64,000 nucleotides of DNA, from assembly GCF_005121165.3 (NCBI RefSeq), contig NZ_CP034413.3:496001-560000 (forward strand), read 5' to 3'. Below, piece by piece: positions 38,882 to 47,035 of this stretch. Position 1 is the stretch's first letter. Each line of letters opens with the position of its first letter. The stretch is from Dysosmobacter welbionis. GTDB lineage: Bacteria > Bacillota > Clostridia > Oscillospirales > Oscillospiraceae. The notes under the pieces are model-generated. The model did not search any database, was not told the origin of the DNA, and saw nothing but the letters and a program-made list of their open reading frames with translations. Position numbers and translations under genes: made by a program.

Positions 38882-39052
38882 ATGAAATTTGATTTGATGG
38901 AACTTGCCCTTGTCATTGCTGTCTTTTTCATGGTACTGGCATTCGGAGTAATCTGGATCAAAGCCCTGCCATTCGGTTATACCGAGTCGGCGCTATTGTA
39001 CCTTGCAGCCATTGTGGCCGCAAGTGCTTTCTGGGTCGGCCGAAAGCACTGA
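38882..39052 (+). CDS. Small two-helix membrane protein in the pyr operon
   Basis: This 56-residue [23 protein letters not shown] and on to VGRKH, predicts two membrane helices (residues about 7-28 and 36-52) and ends with a basic tail. It sits 21 nt after pyrF and 35 nt before pyrE on the same strand, with GGGGGCACGTCTGC upstream of ATG 38882. Its codons are A/T richer than those of its neighbours. No family is recognised; it may be a recent insertion or a small regulator. Confidence 0.55.
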   Translation: MKFDLMELALVIAVFFMVLAFGVIWIKALPFGYTESALLYLAAIVAASAFWVGRKH

Positions 39053-39087
39053 CCATCTTCGCACATTTGGATAAGGAGGATTTTTCC

Positions 39088-39729
39088 ATGAACTTAGAAC
39101 GTGAAATCGCCCACGATCTGCTGAGCATCGGCGCGGTGTTCCTGCGGCCGGACGAGCCCTTCACCTGGGCCAGCGGCATCAAGAGCCCCATCTACTGCGA
39201 CAACCGCCTGACCCTCACCGCTCCCGCCGTCCGCACGGCCGTGGAGAAGGGCTTGGTGGAGCTGATCCGCACCCATTACCCGGATGCGGAGGTGCTGATG
39301 GGCACGTCCACCGCCGGCATCGCTCACGCGGCCATCGTGGGCCACCTGATGGACCTGCCCATGGGCTACGTCCGCTCCGGCAACAAGGACCACGGCCGCC
39401 AGAACCGCATCGAGGGCAGGCTGGAGAAGGGCCAGAAGGTCGTTGTGGTGGAGGACCTGATCTCCACCGCCGGCAGCTGCATTGAAGTTGTAGAGGCGCT
39501 GCGGGAGGCGGGTGCCGAGGTTCTCGGCGTCGCATCCATCTTCACTTACGGGCTCCAAAAGGGCCTGGACCGGCTGGCCGCCGCGAACGTCGTCAACCAC
39601 TCCCTCTCCAACTTCGATGCCGTCTGCGAGGTGGCCGCTGAGGAGGGGAAGATCAAGCCGGAGGACATTGAGCGGCTGAAGAGGTTCCGGGCCAACCCAT
39701 CCGACGAATCCTGGATCACGTCGAAATAA
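39088..39729 (+). CDS. pyrE: Orotate phosphoribosyltransferase PyrE
   Basis: This 213-residue protein has the orotate-binding [33 protein letters not shown] and the PRPP loop [21 protein letters not shown]. It joins orotate with PRPP to give OMP. ATG 39088 has ATAAGGAGG upstream and is preferred over an in-frame ATG at 39067. Confidence 0.95.
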   Translation: MNLEREIAHDLLSIGAVFLRPDEPFTWASGIKSPIYCDNRLTLTAPAVRTAVEKGLVELIRTHYPDAEVLMGTSTAGIAHAAIVGHLMDLPMGYVRSGNKDHGRQNRIEGRLEKGQKVVVVEDLISTAGSCIEVVEALREAGAEVLGVASIFTYGLQKGLDRLAAANVVNHSLSNFDAVCEVAAEEGKIKPEDIERLKRFRANPSDESWITSK

Positions 39730-39822
39730 ATTCCGCTCATTCCGCTTCCGGCTTTGCCGGGAGCTATTCCCTGCCGCCCGAGGAGCGGCTCCCTCCCACC
39801 ACACCCCTGAAAGGAGTTCATC

Positions 39823-40743
39823 ATGCCCAGAAATCTCATCGACATCACCGACCTCTCCGTGGAGGAGATCAATCAGCTGATCGCCACTGCGGAGGACATT
39901 ATCGCCAACCCGGTCAAGTACCAGGACGCCTGTGCCCACAAGCAGCTGGCAACGCTCTTCTTCGAGCCCTCCACCCGGACCCGGCTCTCCTTTGAGTCCG
40001 CCATGCTGGCCCTGGGCGGCAGCACCCTGGGCTTTTCTGAGGCCAGCTCCAGCTCCACCGCCAAGGGCGAGACCGTGGGCGACACCATCCACACCGTCAG
40101 CTGCTACGCCGACATCATCGCCATGCGCCATCCCAAGGAGGGTGCTCCCTACGCCGCCTCCCAGTTCAGTGAGGTACCTATCATCAATGCTGGCGACGGC
40201 GGCCACAACCATCCCACCCAGACGCTCACCGACCTGCTGACCATCCACCGGGAGAAGGGGCGGCTGAACAACTTCACCATCGGCTTCTGCGGCGACCTGA
40301 AATTCGGCCGCACCGTCCACTCCCTGGTGAACGCCCTGAGCCGGTACGATCACATCAACTTCGTGCTGATCTCCCCCACCGAGCTGAAGCTGCCCCGGTA
40401 TGTGAAGGAGGAGGCTCTGAAGAAGAAGGGCATCCCCTACACCCAGACCACGGATCTGGAGTCCGTCATCCCCCAGCTGGACATTCTCTACATGACCCGT
40501 GTCCAGAAGGAGCGGTTCTTCAATGAGGAGGACTACCTGCGCTTGAAGGACAGCTACATCCTGACACCGGAGAAGCTGGAGAACGCCAAGGCGGACCTGT
40601 CCATCCTCCACCCCCTGCCCCGTGTCAACGAGATCACTGTGGCGGTGGACAAGGATCCCCGGGCCGCCTACTGGAGACAGGTGAAGAACGGCAAGTACAT
40701 CCGCATGGCACTGATCCTGAAGCTGCTGGGCATTCAGGTGTGA
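39823..40743 (+). CDS. pyrB: Aspartate carbamoyltransferase catalytic subunit PyrB
   Basis: This 306-residue protein has the carbamoyl-phosphate motif [47 protein letters not shown] and the C-terminal HPLPRVNEI. It condenses aspartate with carbamoyl phosphate. It is 94 nt from pyrE and 18 nt from pyrI. Pairing with a regulatory chain suggests the allosteric ATCase type. Confidence 0.96.
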   Translation: MPRNLIDITDLSVEEINQLIATAEDIIANPVKYQDACAHKQLATLFFEPSTRTRLSFESAMLALGGSTLGFSEASSSSTAKGETVGDTIHTVSCYADIIAMRHPKEGAPYAASQFSEVPIINAGDGGHNHPTQTLTDLLTIHREKGRLNNFTIGFCGDLKFGRTVHSLVNALSRYDHINFVLISPTELKLPRYVKEEALKKKGIPYTQTTDLESVIPQLDILYMTRVQKERFFNEEDYLRLKDSYILTPEKLENAKADLSILHPLPRVNEITVAVDKDPRAAYWRQVKNGKYIRMALILKLLGIQV

Positions 40744-40761
40744 GAAGGAGGCATTGACGCT

Positions 40762-41187
40762 ATGAACATCGACAGCATCCAAAACGGCGTGGTCCTGGAC
40801 CACATCCAGGCTGGCAAGAGCATGGACATCTACCGCTACCTCCATCTGGACCAGCTGGACTGCTCCGTGGCCATCATCAAGAATGTCCGCAGCGGCCGGA
40901 TGGGTAAGAAGGACATCATCAAGATCGACTCCCCTATGGAGGTAGATCTGGATGTGCTGGGCTATATCGACCCCAACATCACCGTCAACATCATCCGCAA
41001 CGGCGTGCGGGTGGAAAAGAAGCATCTGGAGCTTCCGAAAAAGCTGGTGAATGTCATCCACTGCAAAAACCCCCGCTGCATCACCGTAGCAGAGCCCCAG
41101 CTGGACGCCATATTCCTGCTGAGCGATCCCGCCACTCACACCTATCGCTGCGCCTACTGTGAGACCGCAAAGGACAAGAAGTTCTGA
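40762..41187 (+). CDS. pyrI: Aspartate carbamoyltransferase regulatory subunit PyrI
   Basis: This 141-residue protein has the nucleotide-binding N-terminal domain (NGVVLDHIQAGKSMDIYRYL, SGRMGKKDIIKID) and a zinc domain with four Cys in CKNPRC and CAYC. It links the catalytic trimers and senses nucleotides. It is the last gene of the pyr operon, followed by a very strong terminator. Confidence 0.95.
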   Translation: MNIDSIQNGVVLDHIQAGKSMDIYRYLHLDQLDCSVAIIKNVRSGRMGKKDIIKIDSPMEVDLDVLGYIDPNITVNIIRNGVRVEKKHLELPKKLVNVIHCKNPRCITVAEPQLDAIFLLSDPATHTYRCAYCETAKDKKF

Positions 41188-41263
41188 TTCCCCGTGACGG
41201 CACTGCCCGTTCAGACTGCGTGGACATCCAGTTTTTTCCCCTCCGGCAGGGCCGTATATACGG

Positions 41264-41308
41264 ATTCTGCATTGCAGGAAAGTTTTCCTGCAATGCAGAA
41301 TTTTTTTT
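41264..41308 (+). terminator. Strong terminator of the pyr operon
   Basis: A 17-bp perfect stem (41264-41280 with 41285-41301), loop AGTT, and a T-run to 41308. Confidence 0.92.
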
Positions 41309-41318
41309 GCAATTTCTG

Positions 41319-41347
41319 TTGCGTTTTGGAGGAAAATGGCGTATACT
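41319..41347 (+). promoter_or_regulatory. Promoter of the YitT-family gene
   Basis: TTGCGT (41319-41324), a 17-nt spacer, TATACT (41342-41347), 33 nt before the start codon. Confidence 0.65.
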
Positions 41348-41380
41348 GCGGCCCGGATTTCAGAAAACGGAGGCACTCCT

Positions 41381-42250
41381 ATGAAGCATCATCCCTCTTG
41401 GACCGCTCTGCGCAGCTACGCGATCACAGCCGGTCTGGCCTGTCTGATGGGCGTCAGCTATGAGCTGTTTGTCTTTCCCAACGCCTTTGCCCCGGCGGGC
41501 ATCAACGGCCTGGCCACCATGCTGCAATACCTGCTGCACGTCAATATCGGCTACCTCTCCCTGCTCATCAACCTGCCGCTGGTCCTGCTGGCCTGGAAAA
41601 AAGTCGACCGGGACTTCGCCCGCAAAACGCTGGTGTTCGTGCTGGTGTTCTCCGCCGTCACGCTGGTGCTGGGCCAGATGGACCTAAGCGCCATCGCCTA
41701 TGACTCCGGCTCCTCCGCCATCCTGGGGCCTGTGGCGGCCGGTGTGGTCAGCGGCGCTGTGTACGGCTGGGTGATCCGGCAGAACGGCTCCACCGGCGGA
41801 ACGGACATCGTAGCCGCCTGGGTGCGGAAAAAGCACCCGGAGGCCAGCCTGGTCTGGCTGATCTTCAGCCTCAATGCCGCGGTGGCGGTGTTGTCCTTCT
41901 TCGTCTACGGCTGCCAGTTCGAGCCGGTGATCCTGTGCCTGATCTACTGCTATCTCAGCTCCAGCATCAGCGACACCATTTTGAAGGGCGGCAAATCCGC
42001 CATGAAATTCGAGGTGGTCACCCGGCAGCCGGAGGAGCTCTCCCGGCAGCTCATGCAGCAGCTGCGCCACGGTGTCACTGTGCTCCAGGCGGAGGGAATG
42101 TACTCGGAGACTCCCCGTTCCCTGCTGATCTGCGTGGTGAACCGCCATCAGGTGGTTCGGTTCCAGGAGATTCTGGCCCGCTTCCCGGATACCTTCGCCT
42201 GCGTCTCCAGTGTCAATGAGACCTGGGGGAATTTCAAACACGTGGCATAG
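41381..42250 (+). CDS. YitT-family membrane protein
   Basis: This 289-residue protein has about five membrane segments in the first 200 residues (YAITAGLACLMGVSYELFVF, VLVFSAVTLVLGQ and others), the family motif NGSTGGTDIVAAWVRKK, and a C-terminal DUF2179-like soluble domain (GVTVLQAEGMYSETPRSLLICVVNRHQV). The transported substrate of this family is unknown. ATG 41381 follows CGGAGGC. It is transcribed alone. Confidence 0.88.
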   Translation: MKHHPSWTALRSYAITAGLACLMGVSYELFVFPNAFAPAGINGLATMLQYLLHVNIGYLSLLINLPLVLLAWKKVDRDFARKTLVFVLVFSAVTLVLGQMDLSAIAYDSGSSAILGPVAAGVVSGAVYGWVIRQNGSTGGTDIVAAWVRKKHPEASLVWLIFSLNAAVAVLSFFVYGCQFEPVILCLIYCYLSSSISDTILKGGKSAMKFEVVTRQPEELSRQLMQQLRHGVTVLQAEGMYSETPRSLLICVVNRHQVVRFQEILARFPDTFACVSSVNETWGNFKHVA

Positions 42251-42256
42251 AAAAAC

Positions 42257-42287
42257 CGGCGGAGGCCGTACAGCCTCCGCCGATTTT
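42257..42287. terminator. Bidirectional terminator
   Basis: A 10-bp stem CGGCGGAGGC/GCCTCCGCCG with A5 before and T5 after, between the convergent YitT and RNHCP genes. Confidence 0.85.
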
Positions 42288-42295
42288 TCAGGTTT

Positions 42296-42697
42296 TTACT
42301 CCGCCGCCCGCTCCAGCCGGTCCAAGGGGAACGGCGGTGCGGCCAGAGGCTTCACCGCCAAGCTCATCAGCAGCATGGGGTTATCATCCGCCGCCACCCG
42401 GTTGGAATGGAGCACGCCGCAGATCTTGCAGCGGTGGATGATGGCCCACTCGCCGCCCTTGCGGACCCAGACGGCCACCGGCTCCATGGTGCCGCCGCAG
42501 TCGGCGGCCCGGTCCCCCGGCTCGTCATCCAGGTGGACGCTGGCAAGGCAGTTGGGGCAGTGGTTGCGGTGCTGGGTTCCGGCAGCCTGAGGTCCTACCG
42601 GCCAGCCGCAGACCCGGCAGGTGAATACATCCCGGCAGGGATCCTGCCGGTAGTCCAGGCGGCGCCGTTTCGGTTTTTGCGGGATTCGCTGGGACAT
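42296..42697 (-). CDS. RNHCP-domain zinc protein
   Basis: This 133-residue protein has the family's naming motif RNHCPNCLASVHLD, with further Cys pairs in FTCRVCGWPVG and HRCKICGVLHSNRVAADDNP. It probably forms zinc ribbons. The family is common in Bacillota and of unknown role. Confidence 0.88.
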   Translation of the reverse strand: MSQRIPQKPKRRRLDYRQDPCRDVFTCRVCGWPVGPQAAGTQHRNHCPNCLASVHLDDEPGDRAADCGGTMEPVAVWVRKGGEWAIIHRCKICGVLHSNRVAADDNPMLLMSLAVKPLAAPPFPLDRLERAAE

Positions 42698-42789
42698 TGG
42701 AAATTCCTCCTTGGTGTTGTCTTACTGCCCTCAGCATACCCTGCCGCAGGCCGGTCCCGCAACCGTCAACTCGGTTCAGAAATAAGAAG

Positions 42790-42815
42790 GCGCCATGCGG
42801 GAGTCCGCATGGCGC
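42790..42815 (-). terminator. Terminator of the CD3324-type gene
   Basis: An 11-bp stem GCGCCATGCGG/CCGCATGGCGC, loop GAGT, followed on the minus strand by CTTCTTATTTC. Confidence 0.7.
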
Positions 42816-42823
42816 TTGTGTTC

Positions 42824-43096
42824 TTATTCATTTCTCAGGCGGGCGATGATCTTCCAAATGCTCTTCGGCGCCAGAAAGTAGGCTTCCGCCAGCTGGTCCA
42901 CAGAGGTCCCCTCCCGATAGCGCCGATAGATCTCCTGATTTCGGGCCAGGGTCTCCGCCTTGCGGCCATTGGCCGCGCCCCAGGGTTTGCGGCTGGTCTC
43001 CCGCCGGGGGATGTACAGATACTCCCCGTCGATATACGCCTGGACCTGGGCCAGCAGGTCCGGCGGCAGCACGTCGGCTGCTTTCATATAGCGCAT
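42824..43096 (-). CDS. CD3324-family HTH protein
   Basis: This 90-residue protein has the family layout: MKAADVLPPDLLAQVQAYIDGEYLYIPRRE at the start and a C-terminal HTH (RNQEIYRRYREGTSVDQLAEAYFLAPKSIWKIIARL). It is probably a small DNA-binding regulator. ATG 43096 has GGAGGAG upstream. The leader carries two interlocked inverted repeats, which may control it. Confidence 0.82.
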   Translation of the reverse strand: MRYMKAADVLPPDLLAQVQAYIDGEYLYIPRRETSRKPWGAANGRKAETLARNQEIYRRYREGTSVDQLAEAYFLAPKSIWKIIARLRNE

Positions 43097-43130
43097 GATG
43101 CTCCTCCAAAGCTCTTGTGATTTGGAATGA

Positions 43131-43189
43131 GCAGAGGCTATATGCCAAATCTCTTTGTTTGACGCGATAGCCTCTGCTATGCGTCAAAC
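43131..43189 (-). promoter_or_regulatory. Interlocked inverted repeats in the CD3324-type leader
   Basis: Repeat A: GCAGAGGCTAT (43131-43141) with ATAGCCTCTGC (43167-43177). Repeat B: GTTTGACGC (43157-43165) with GCGTCAAAC (43181-43189). Both are perfect. In the minus-strand RNA the order is B5'-A5'-B3'-A3', so the stems are either mutually exclusive or form a pseudoknot. Confidence 0.65.
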
Positions 43190-43196
43190 GCCGAAA

Positions 43197-43490
43197 CACA
43201 ATGATTCAATTGCAACTGGATTCCCTCATTTCCCTGACCGCTGCAGCCGGTTTTTTCAGTGGCAGGAATTTTTTTCTGCCGCTGTCACTATACCATAGAT
43301 CTCCGGGGCAGTCAACATAAATCCGTTATTACAGGAAGCAACAGGAAAATACCATTCTTGGACAGGTACCCTAAATCCTTTAATTATGTAACGGTTTATC
43401 CGTTCACGCACAGCGCAAACGGGTAAACCATTATAGTGGAAAACTCATCGTCGCAATAGCGACAATGAGTTTTCCGCACAATTACTCTCA
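43197..43490. other. Intergenic spacer with two hairpins
   Basis: There is no gene. Hairpins lie at 43393-43430 (GGTTTATCCGTT/AACGGGTAAACC) and 43438-43475 (GGAAAACTCAT ... ATGAGTTTTCC with an inner GTCGC/GCGAC stem). The second lies just beyond the stop of the AT-rich cluster and may act as its transcript end. GC content falls sharply here. Confidence 0.5.
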
Positions 43491-44090
43491 TTAACCTCTT
43501 TCTGGAATCCATCCATACTTACCCATTTCTACTATATTGCCGTTTATTTCGTAGTCCAACCTATATAACACTTCATCCGAACTCGACAAAGCAACCGCTT
43601 CAAATTTAACATCCATATCGCTCCTATCATCTGTTTTTATTTGTATTACAACGGGTTGATTGAGAGGAGCTTCTCTTTGAATAACAGTATCTCCACTTTT
43701 GATTCTAATCGATCTCACCTCTGGGTCGTGAGAAATTGATACAACCCAACCCGCATCCACATCTTCTCCCACCCAAAATTTATTAAGAAGTTCTACGCCG
43801 CTTTCTGTTTTTTCTTGTCCACTCGAGCCAACATACCCTCTCCATAAAAATTTTGTTTTTTTACAGTAAACAGTATAATATTGTTCTCCAGCATCCACGA
43901 GATAAAATACGCAATTTGAATTTATTCTCTCATTGAGCAGGATAACTGGAGCTTCTGCCGGATAAAAACGCACAGCTTTTACGGCGCTCTCTGGTGTAAG
44001 TCGATACCCAATGAAGACATTACTTATAATCGTAATAACTATAAGTATGGCGGCCATTTTTAATAAATTTGTTTTTGTGTTTTTTTTCAA
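43491..44090 (-). CDS. Membrane-anchored protein of unknown function (AT-rich islet)
   Basis: This 199-residue protein starts at TTG 44090 just after GGAGGAAAGA, with a Lys/Asn-rich head and one membrane helix (LLKMAAILIVITIISNVFIG). The rest is a soluble, probably extracytoplasmic domain with beta-strand character (SNCVFYLVDAGEQYYTVYCKKTKFLW; IQIKTDDRSDMDVKFEAVAL). Its codons are A/T rich, unlike most of the window, suggesting transfer. It is the last gene of the XRE cluster, separated from the secreted gene upstream by a long hairpin. No family is recognised. Confidence 0.6.
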   Translation of the reverse strand: MKKNTKTNLLKMAAILIVITIISNVFIGYRLTPESAVKAVRFYPAEAPVILLNERINSNCVFYLVDAGEQYYTVYCKKTKFLWRGYVGSSGQEKTESGVELLNKFWVGEDVDAGWVVSISHDPEVRSIRIKSGDTVIQREAPLNQPVVIQIKTDDRSDMDVKFEAVALSSSDEVLYRLDYEINGNIVEMGKYGWIPERG

Positions 44091-44110
44091 TCTTTCCTCC
44101 AAAATTATTT

Positions 44111-44153
44111 ATCACAATGCCCCTGGTATATAATATACTAGGGGCATCGTGAT
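44111..44153 (-). terminator. Long imperfect hairpin inside the XRE cluster
   Basis: A stem of about 20 bp with one mismatch and one G-T pair (44111-44130 with 44134-44153), including ATGCCCCT/AGGGGCAT. It could reduce read-through to the last gene or stabilise the upstream mRNA. Confidence 0.6.
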
Positions 44154-44165
44154 GGAATTTACTTT

Positions 44166-44911
44166 TTACCAGCCTGTCTGGAAATTCTGTTTGTATGATG
44201 TTGATGCACTGTGACCTACAACAGATCCATTTTCAAAATTTGCATCAACTGTTGTAGTTGCACTAAGAGAAAACGCCGTTGCAAATCCGCTTGCTGCACT
44301 GATTTGAGGCCAATTTAGTGTCACAAAATTCACATTATTGTATGGTCCCAGAGTTCTTTCATAAATTTTGCTTCCGCTTGTTACCGCAGGTGGCCACGAA
44401 ACCGATACTTGCAGCCCTGTTGTTTCAAATGTCTCAGTAATATAAATGGAGCTTGGAGTATAATCAGGGCTTGTATAAGCAGCTTTACTTACCCCCCAAC
44501 AACCCAAAGATATGCGTAATTATTATCAATACTTTTACAAAATGTTCCAGACTGGGATGCTGTTAATGAAACATCTGTTGGAGAGTGTTCACTCGTGTTG
44601 AACTTCTTTGACGCGGTAGCCGTAGGGCCCGATGCAAGAGGCATCGGAGCATCCGAAGCCATTTCAGATTCTATCTCCCTGATTGCGCCTTCCATGTCAG
44701 TCTCTGTTAAGCCCTCATCAGTAAACTCATACGTTGTGACAATAAATCCCTGATCGTCATACGTTTTCACAGTCGTGGAGATACCGTTGATTTCAATATT
44801 TTCTGTGCTAATCAATCGGTTGTCTTCTTTTTCAAACTCCGTAGCTGAACCTGTAATGCCACATGACAGTACCATCACAAGAGCCAAAACCAACGCAGCA
44901 ATTTTTTTCAT
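44166..44911 (-). CDS. Secreted protein of unknown function, single-base frameshift
   Basis: The first frame starts MKKIAALVLALVMVLSCGIT (signal peptide; possible lipoprotein Cys) and runs to YAYLWVVGG then a stop. The second frame continues GVSKAAYTSPDYTPSS to KQNFQTGW. Adding one base to the C6 run at 44492-44497 (G6 in the gene) joins them into 248 residues. The N-terminal part is acidic (TETDMEGAIREIESEMASDA) and could be a propeptide. The C-terminal part is Ser/Thr rich and beta-like. No family is recognised. Confidence 0.6.
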
Positions 44912-44935
44912 AGAAGCCGCCTCCTTTCAACATCC

Positions 44936-45343
44936 CTAATAATTTACAAATCCGGAAACACTCACTTTGTAACTGGAGTTGTTTCTTACCGCAAATGTAT
45001 AGGTCCCTCTGAGATCGATCCTGATCGTCTGGTTAATGCTCCCGTTGCTTCCTCGTACAGGGTAAAATAGCCCGTCGGAGTCGATCAGTCCGAAGTCGAC
45101 ACTCGCTGACGCCGGAGAATAAGATGCCGTAATGGTAACGGTTTCCCCATATTCCATCGGAAAGCTGGTGCTTGCTTTTCTCATGCTCTTCGCAGAAATC
45201 TCAAAATCAAACTCGCCTGTGGCTCTTGGTTCTGCGATCTCTGTTGCCTGTTCTCCAATATCAGCTGCAACGGCCTGAGCGGGAATACAGCTAAAAATTG
45301 CAATACAGGCGAACAATAAGCACAGATATCTTTTCATCCCCAT
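44936..45343 (-). CDS. Small secreted protein of unknown function
   Basis: This 135-residue protein has a signal peptide ending AQAVAA and a mature part of about 105 residues with predicted beta strands (GETVTITASYSPASASVDFGLID; IRIDLRGTYTFAVRNNSSYKVSVSGFVNY), like a small beta-sandwich. ATG 45343 is 8 nt after AGGAGG. It lies 19 nt after the XRE gene and 24 nt before the next secreted gene. The function is unknown. Confidence 0.6.
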   Translation of the reverse strand: MGMKRYLCLLFACIAIFSCIPAQAVAADIGEQATEIAEPRATGEFDFEISAKSMRKASTSFPMEYGETVTITASYSPASASVDFGLIDSDGLFYPVRGSNGSINQTIRIDLRGTYTFAVRNNSSYKVSVSGFVNY

Positions 45344-45362
45344 TGGTTTCACCTCCTTCCTG

Positions 45363-45800
45363 TTACTCCCAATTCAAGTTAAAATCCGGCTCTTCCAACA
45401 ACGTACTTTCTTCTCCCTGAATTGAATGTAAATCCAAGCCATTTTCCTTCTGCCCTCTTCCATACCAGAAAAGGAAGCATACCAGCAGGGCCAAAACAAC
45501 GGCGCCGATCACAAGCAGCCTCATCCACTGCTTTTCTTTTTTCTGTACCTTCTGCTCCGGCGCCCTCTCTGCAGCCGGGGCCGCCGGAGCAGGAAGTTCG
45601 TCCCCGCTTTCATCCAGCAAATACTCCAGCGGGACGTTATAGAGCCTGCTCAGAGATTGCAGATTTTCTATTGATGGCCTGGACGTCCCTGTTTCCCATT
45701 TTGTTACGGCCTGCCGGGACACATCCAGCTTTTCCGATACCTCCGCCTGGGACAGCCCTTCTCTTTTTCGCAAACAGGCCAATTTTTTCTCTAGGGTCAT
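45363..45800 (-). CDS. XRE-family HTH regulator with a C-terminal membrane anchor
   Basis: This 145-residue protein has an N-terminal XRE HTH (LACLRKREGLSQAEVSEKLDVSRQAVTKWETGTSRPSIENLQSLSRLYNVPLEYLL), an Ala/Pro/Glu linker, one membrane helix (LLVIGAVVLALLVCFLFWYG) and a short acidic tail outside. This topology suits a regulator that senses something at the envelope. It is first in an operon with secreted proteins, and two dyads just upstream may be its operators. Confidence 0.85.
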   Translation of the reverse strand: MTLEKKLACLRKREGLSQAEVSEKLDVSRQAVTKWETGTSRPSIENLQSLSRLYNVPLEYLLDESGDELPAPAAPAAERAPEQKVQKKEKQWMRLLVIGAVVLALLVCFLFWYGRGQKENGLDLHSIQGEESTLLEEPDFNLNWE

Positions 45801-45834
45801 TGTTTACATCTCCAAATCTATCCCAGCAAGAAAT

Positions 45835-45880
45835 GAAAGTAAACCGCCCGCGGCTTACTTTCCGGCAACCAACGGTTGCC
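45835..45880. promoter_or_regulatory. Two dyads upstream of the XRE gene
   Basis: Dyad 1 (45835-45862): GAAAGTAA ... TTACTTTC with inner CCGC/GCGG, 13-bp arms with one mismatch. Dyad 2 (45864-45880): GGCAACC-AAC-GGTTGCC, perfect. They lie 35-80 nt before the start codon and are candidate operators. Confidence 0.6.
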
Positions 45881-46074
45881 AACTGGGTTTTTTATCCTTT
45901 TTTTGAGGTTTCCATGCCCCGGAATGTCCGCTCACGCTGCGCCGCTGCACATATCACGTTGGACTTTCAAGGGGGGCCGGGCAACACCAAACAGGGGGAT
46001 GCCGCCTCCTTTTCAGCCCGGTAGTTGGTCTTGCGCACAGAACCGACATCCCACCCCGCTTGGAAATCGGCCCT

Positions 46075-46103
46075 ATGGTATCATCTCCGGCAGGGGCTGT
46101 CAA
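46075..46103 (-). promoter_or_regulatory. Promoter facing the XRE cluster
   Basis: On the minus strand: TTGACA (46103-46098), a 17-nt spacer, TACCAT (46080-46075). It leaves a leader of about 270 nt before the XRE gene. The 45881-46074 part shows no gene. Confidence 0.5.
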
Positions 46104-46119
46104 GCCTGCGGTCCCGGGC

Positions 46120-46153
46120 AAAAAAGCAGCCGCAGAGCGTTGCTCTGCGGCTG
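46120..46153 (-). terminator. Terminator of the radical SAM gene
   Basis: A 12-bp stem (46127-46138 with 46142-46153), loop of 3 nt, and a T-run on the minus strand. Confidence 0.85.
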
Positions 46154-46165
46154 TTTCATTTGGTT

Positions 46166-47035
46166 TTACAGGCCCCGCCACTCCTCCGGCCGGAGGCGGC
46201 TCAGGTCGTGCTCCGCCGCGTCGATGGTGCGGAGCATGGCCTCCTTGTCCCGGTTCAGCGTGCCCTTCAGCACCAGGTAGTTGCTGGCGTGATTCATCCG
46301 GAACACGCTGCCGGGGCTGTCCAGATGCTCCATCAGCAGCCGGGTTTCCTCCAGCACCTGGGGCTGGGTCAGCAGTTGGAAGCTGCCGTCCCGCACCCAG
46401 TCGTAAAGGGGCGTCTCCGGCTCCACCATCAGCGTCAGCATCCCGATATACTCCGGGTTCATGGCGTTGAAGGCCTCCGCCGTCTCGATGGCGTGGCGCT
46501 CCAGCAGCTCCGGGCCGCCCAGGCCCGTGATGGCGGTGACGGACAGCGCCATGCCGCACCGGCGGACCTTCCGGCCCATCTCCACGATCTCGGCGGACAT
46601 GTGGCCCTTGCGCATCCGCTTCAAAACATCGTCGCACCCGGACTCCAGTCCCATGTAGACCATGGTCAGGCCCTTGTCCCGCAGCGTCCGCAGCTCCTCC
46701 TCCGTCCGGATACGGATGGAGGCAGGGGACGCGTAGCTGGTAACCCGCTCACACTCTGGGAACAGCTCCCGAATGGTGTCCAGAATGGTGTAAAGCTCAT
46801 TCGCTTTCCGGACCAATGCATCGCCATCTGCCAGAAACACCCGGTCCACCCGGCGGTACACGCCCCGGGCGATGCGGAAGTCCTCCAGCACCTCCTCCAG
46901 GGGACGAATGGCGAAGTGCTTCTCCTTATACATGCTGCAGAAGGCGCAGGTGTTGTGGCTGCACCCGTAGGTCACCTGGACGATGAGGCTGTACGCCTCA
47001 GAGGGCGGACGGTAAACGCTTCCCTTGTATCTCAT
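46166..47035 (-). CDS. Radical SAM protein (GCSHNxCxFCxMYK type)
   Basis: This 289-residue protein has the cluster motif YGCSHNTCAFCSMYK (C-x4-C-x2-C) near residue 24, FLADGDALVR, and a GLESGCDDVLKRMRKGH segment typical of HemN/Elp3-like radical SAM proteins. It ends with short helices rather than a second cluster domain. The reaction is unknown. The start ATG 47035 overlaps the stop of the aminotransferase (ATGA), so the two are co-translated and may act in one pathway. Confidence 0.85.
   Translation of the reverse strand: MRYKGSVYRPPSEAYSLIVQVTYGCSHNTCAFCSMYKEKHFAIRPLEEVLEDFRIARGVYRRVDRVFLADGDALVRKANELYTILDTIRELFPECERVTSYASPASIRIRTEEELRTLRDKGLTMVYMGLESGCDDVLKRMRKGHMSAEIVEMGRKVRRCGMALSVTAITGLGGPELLERHAIETAEAFNAMNPEYIGMLTLMVEPETPLYDWVRDGSFQLLTQPQVLEETRLLMEHLDSPGSVFRMNHASNYLVLKGTLNRDKEAMLRTIDAAEHDLSRLRPEEWRGL

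Noticed and set aside
39094-41376. 760-codon open frame on the minus strand opposite pyrE-pyrB-pyrI
   Set aside because: All three plus-strand genes are certain; the antisense frame has no domain and a His/Gln/Leu-rich shadow composition.
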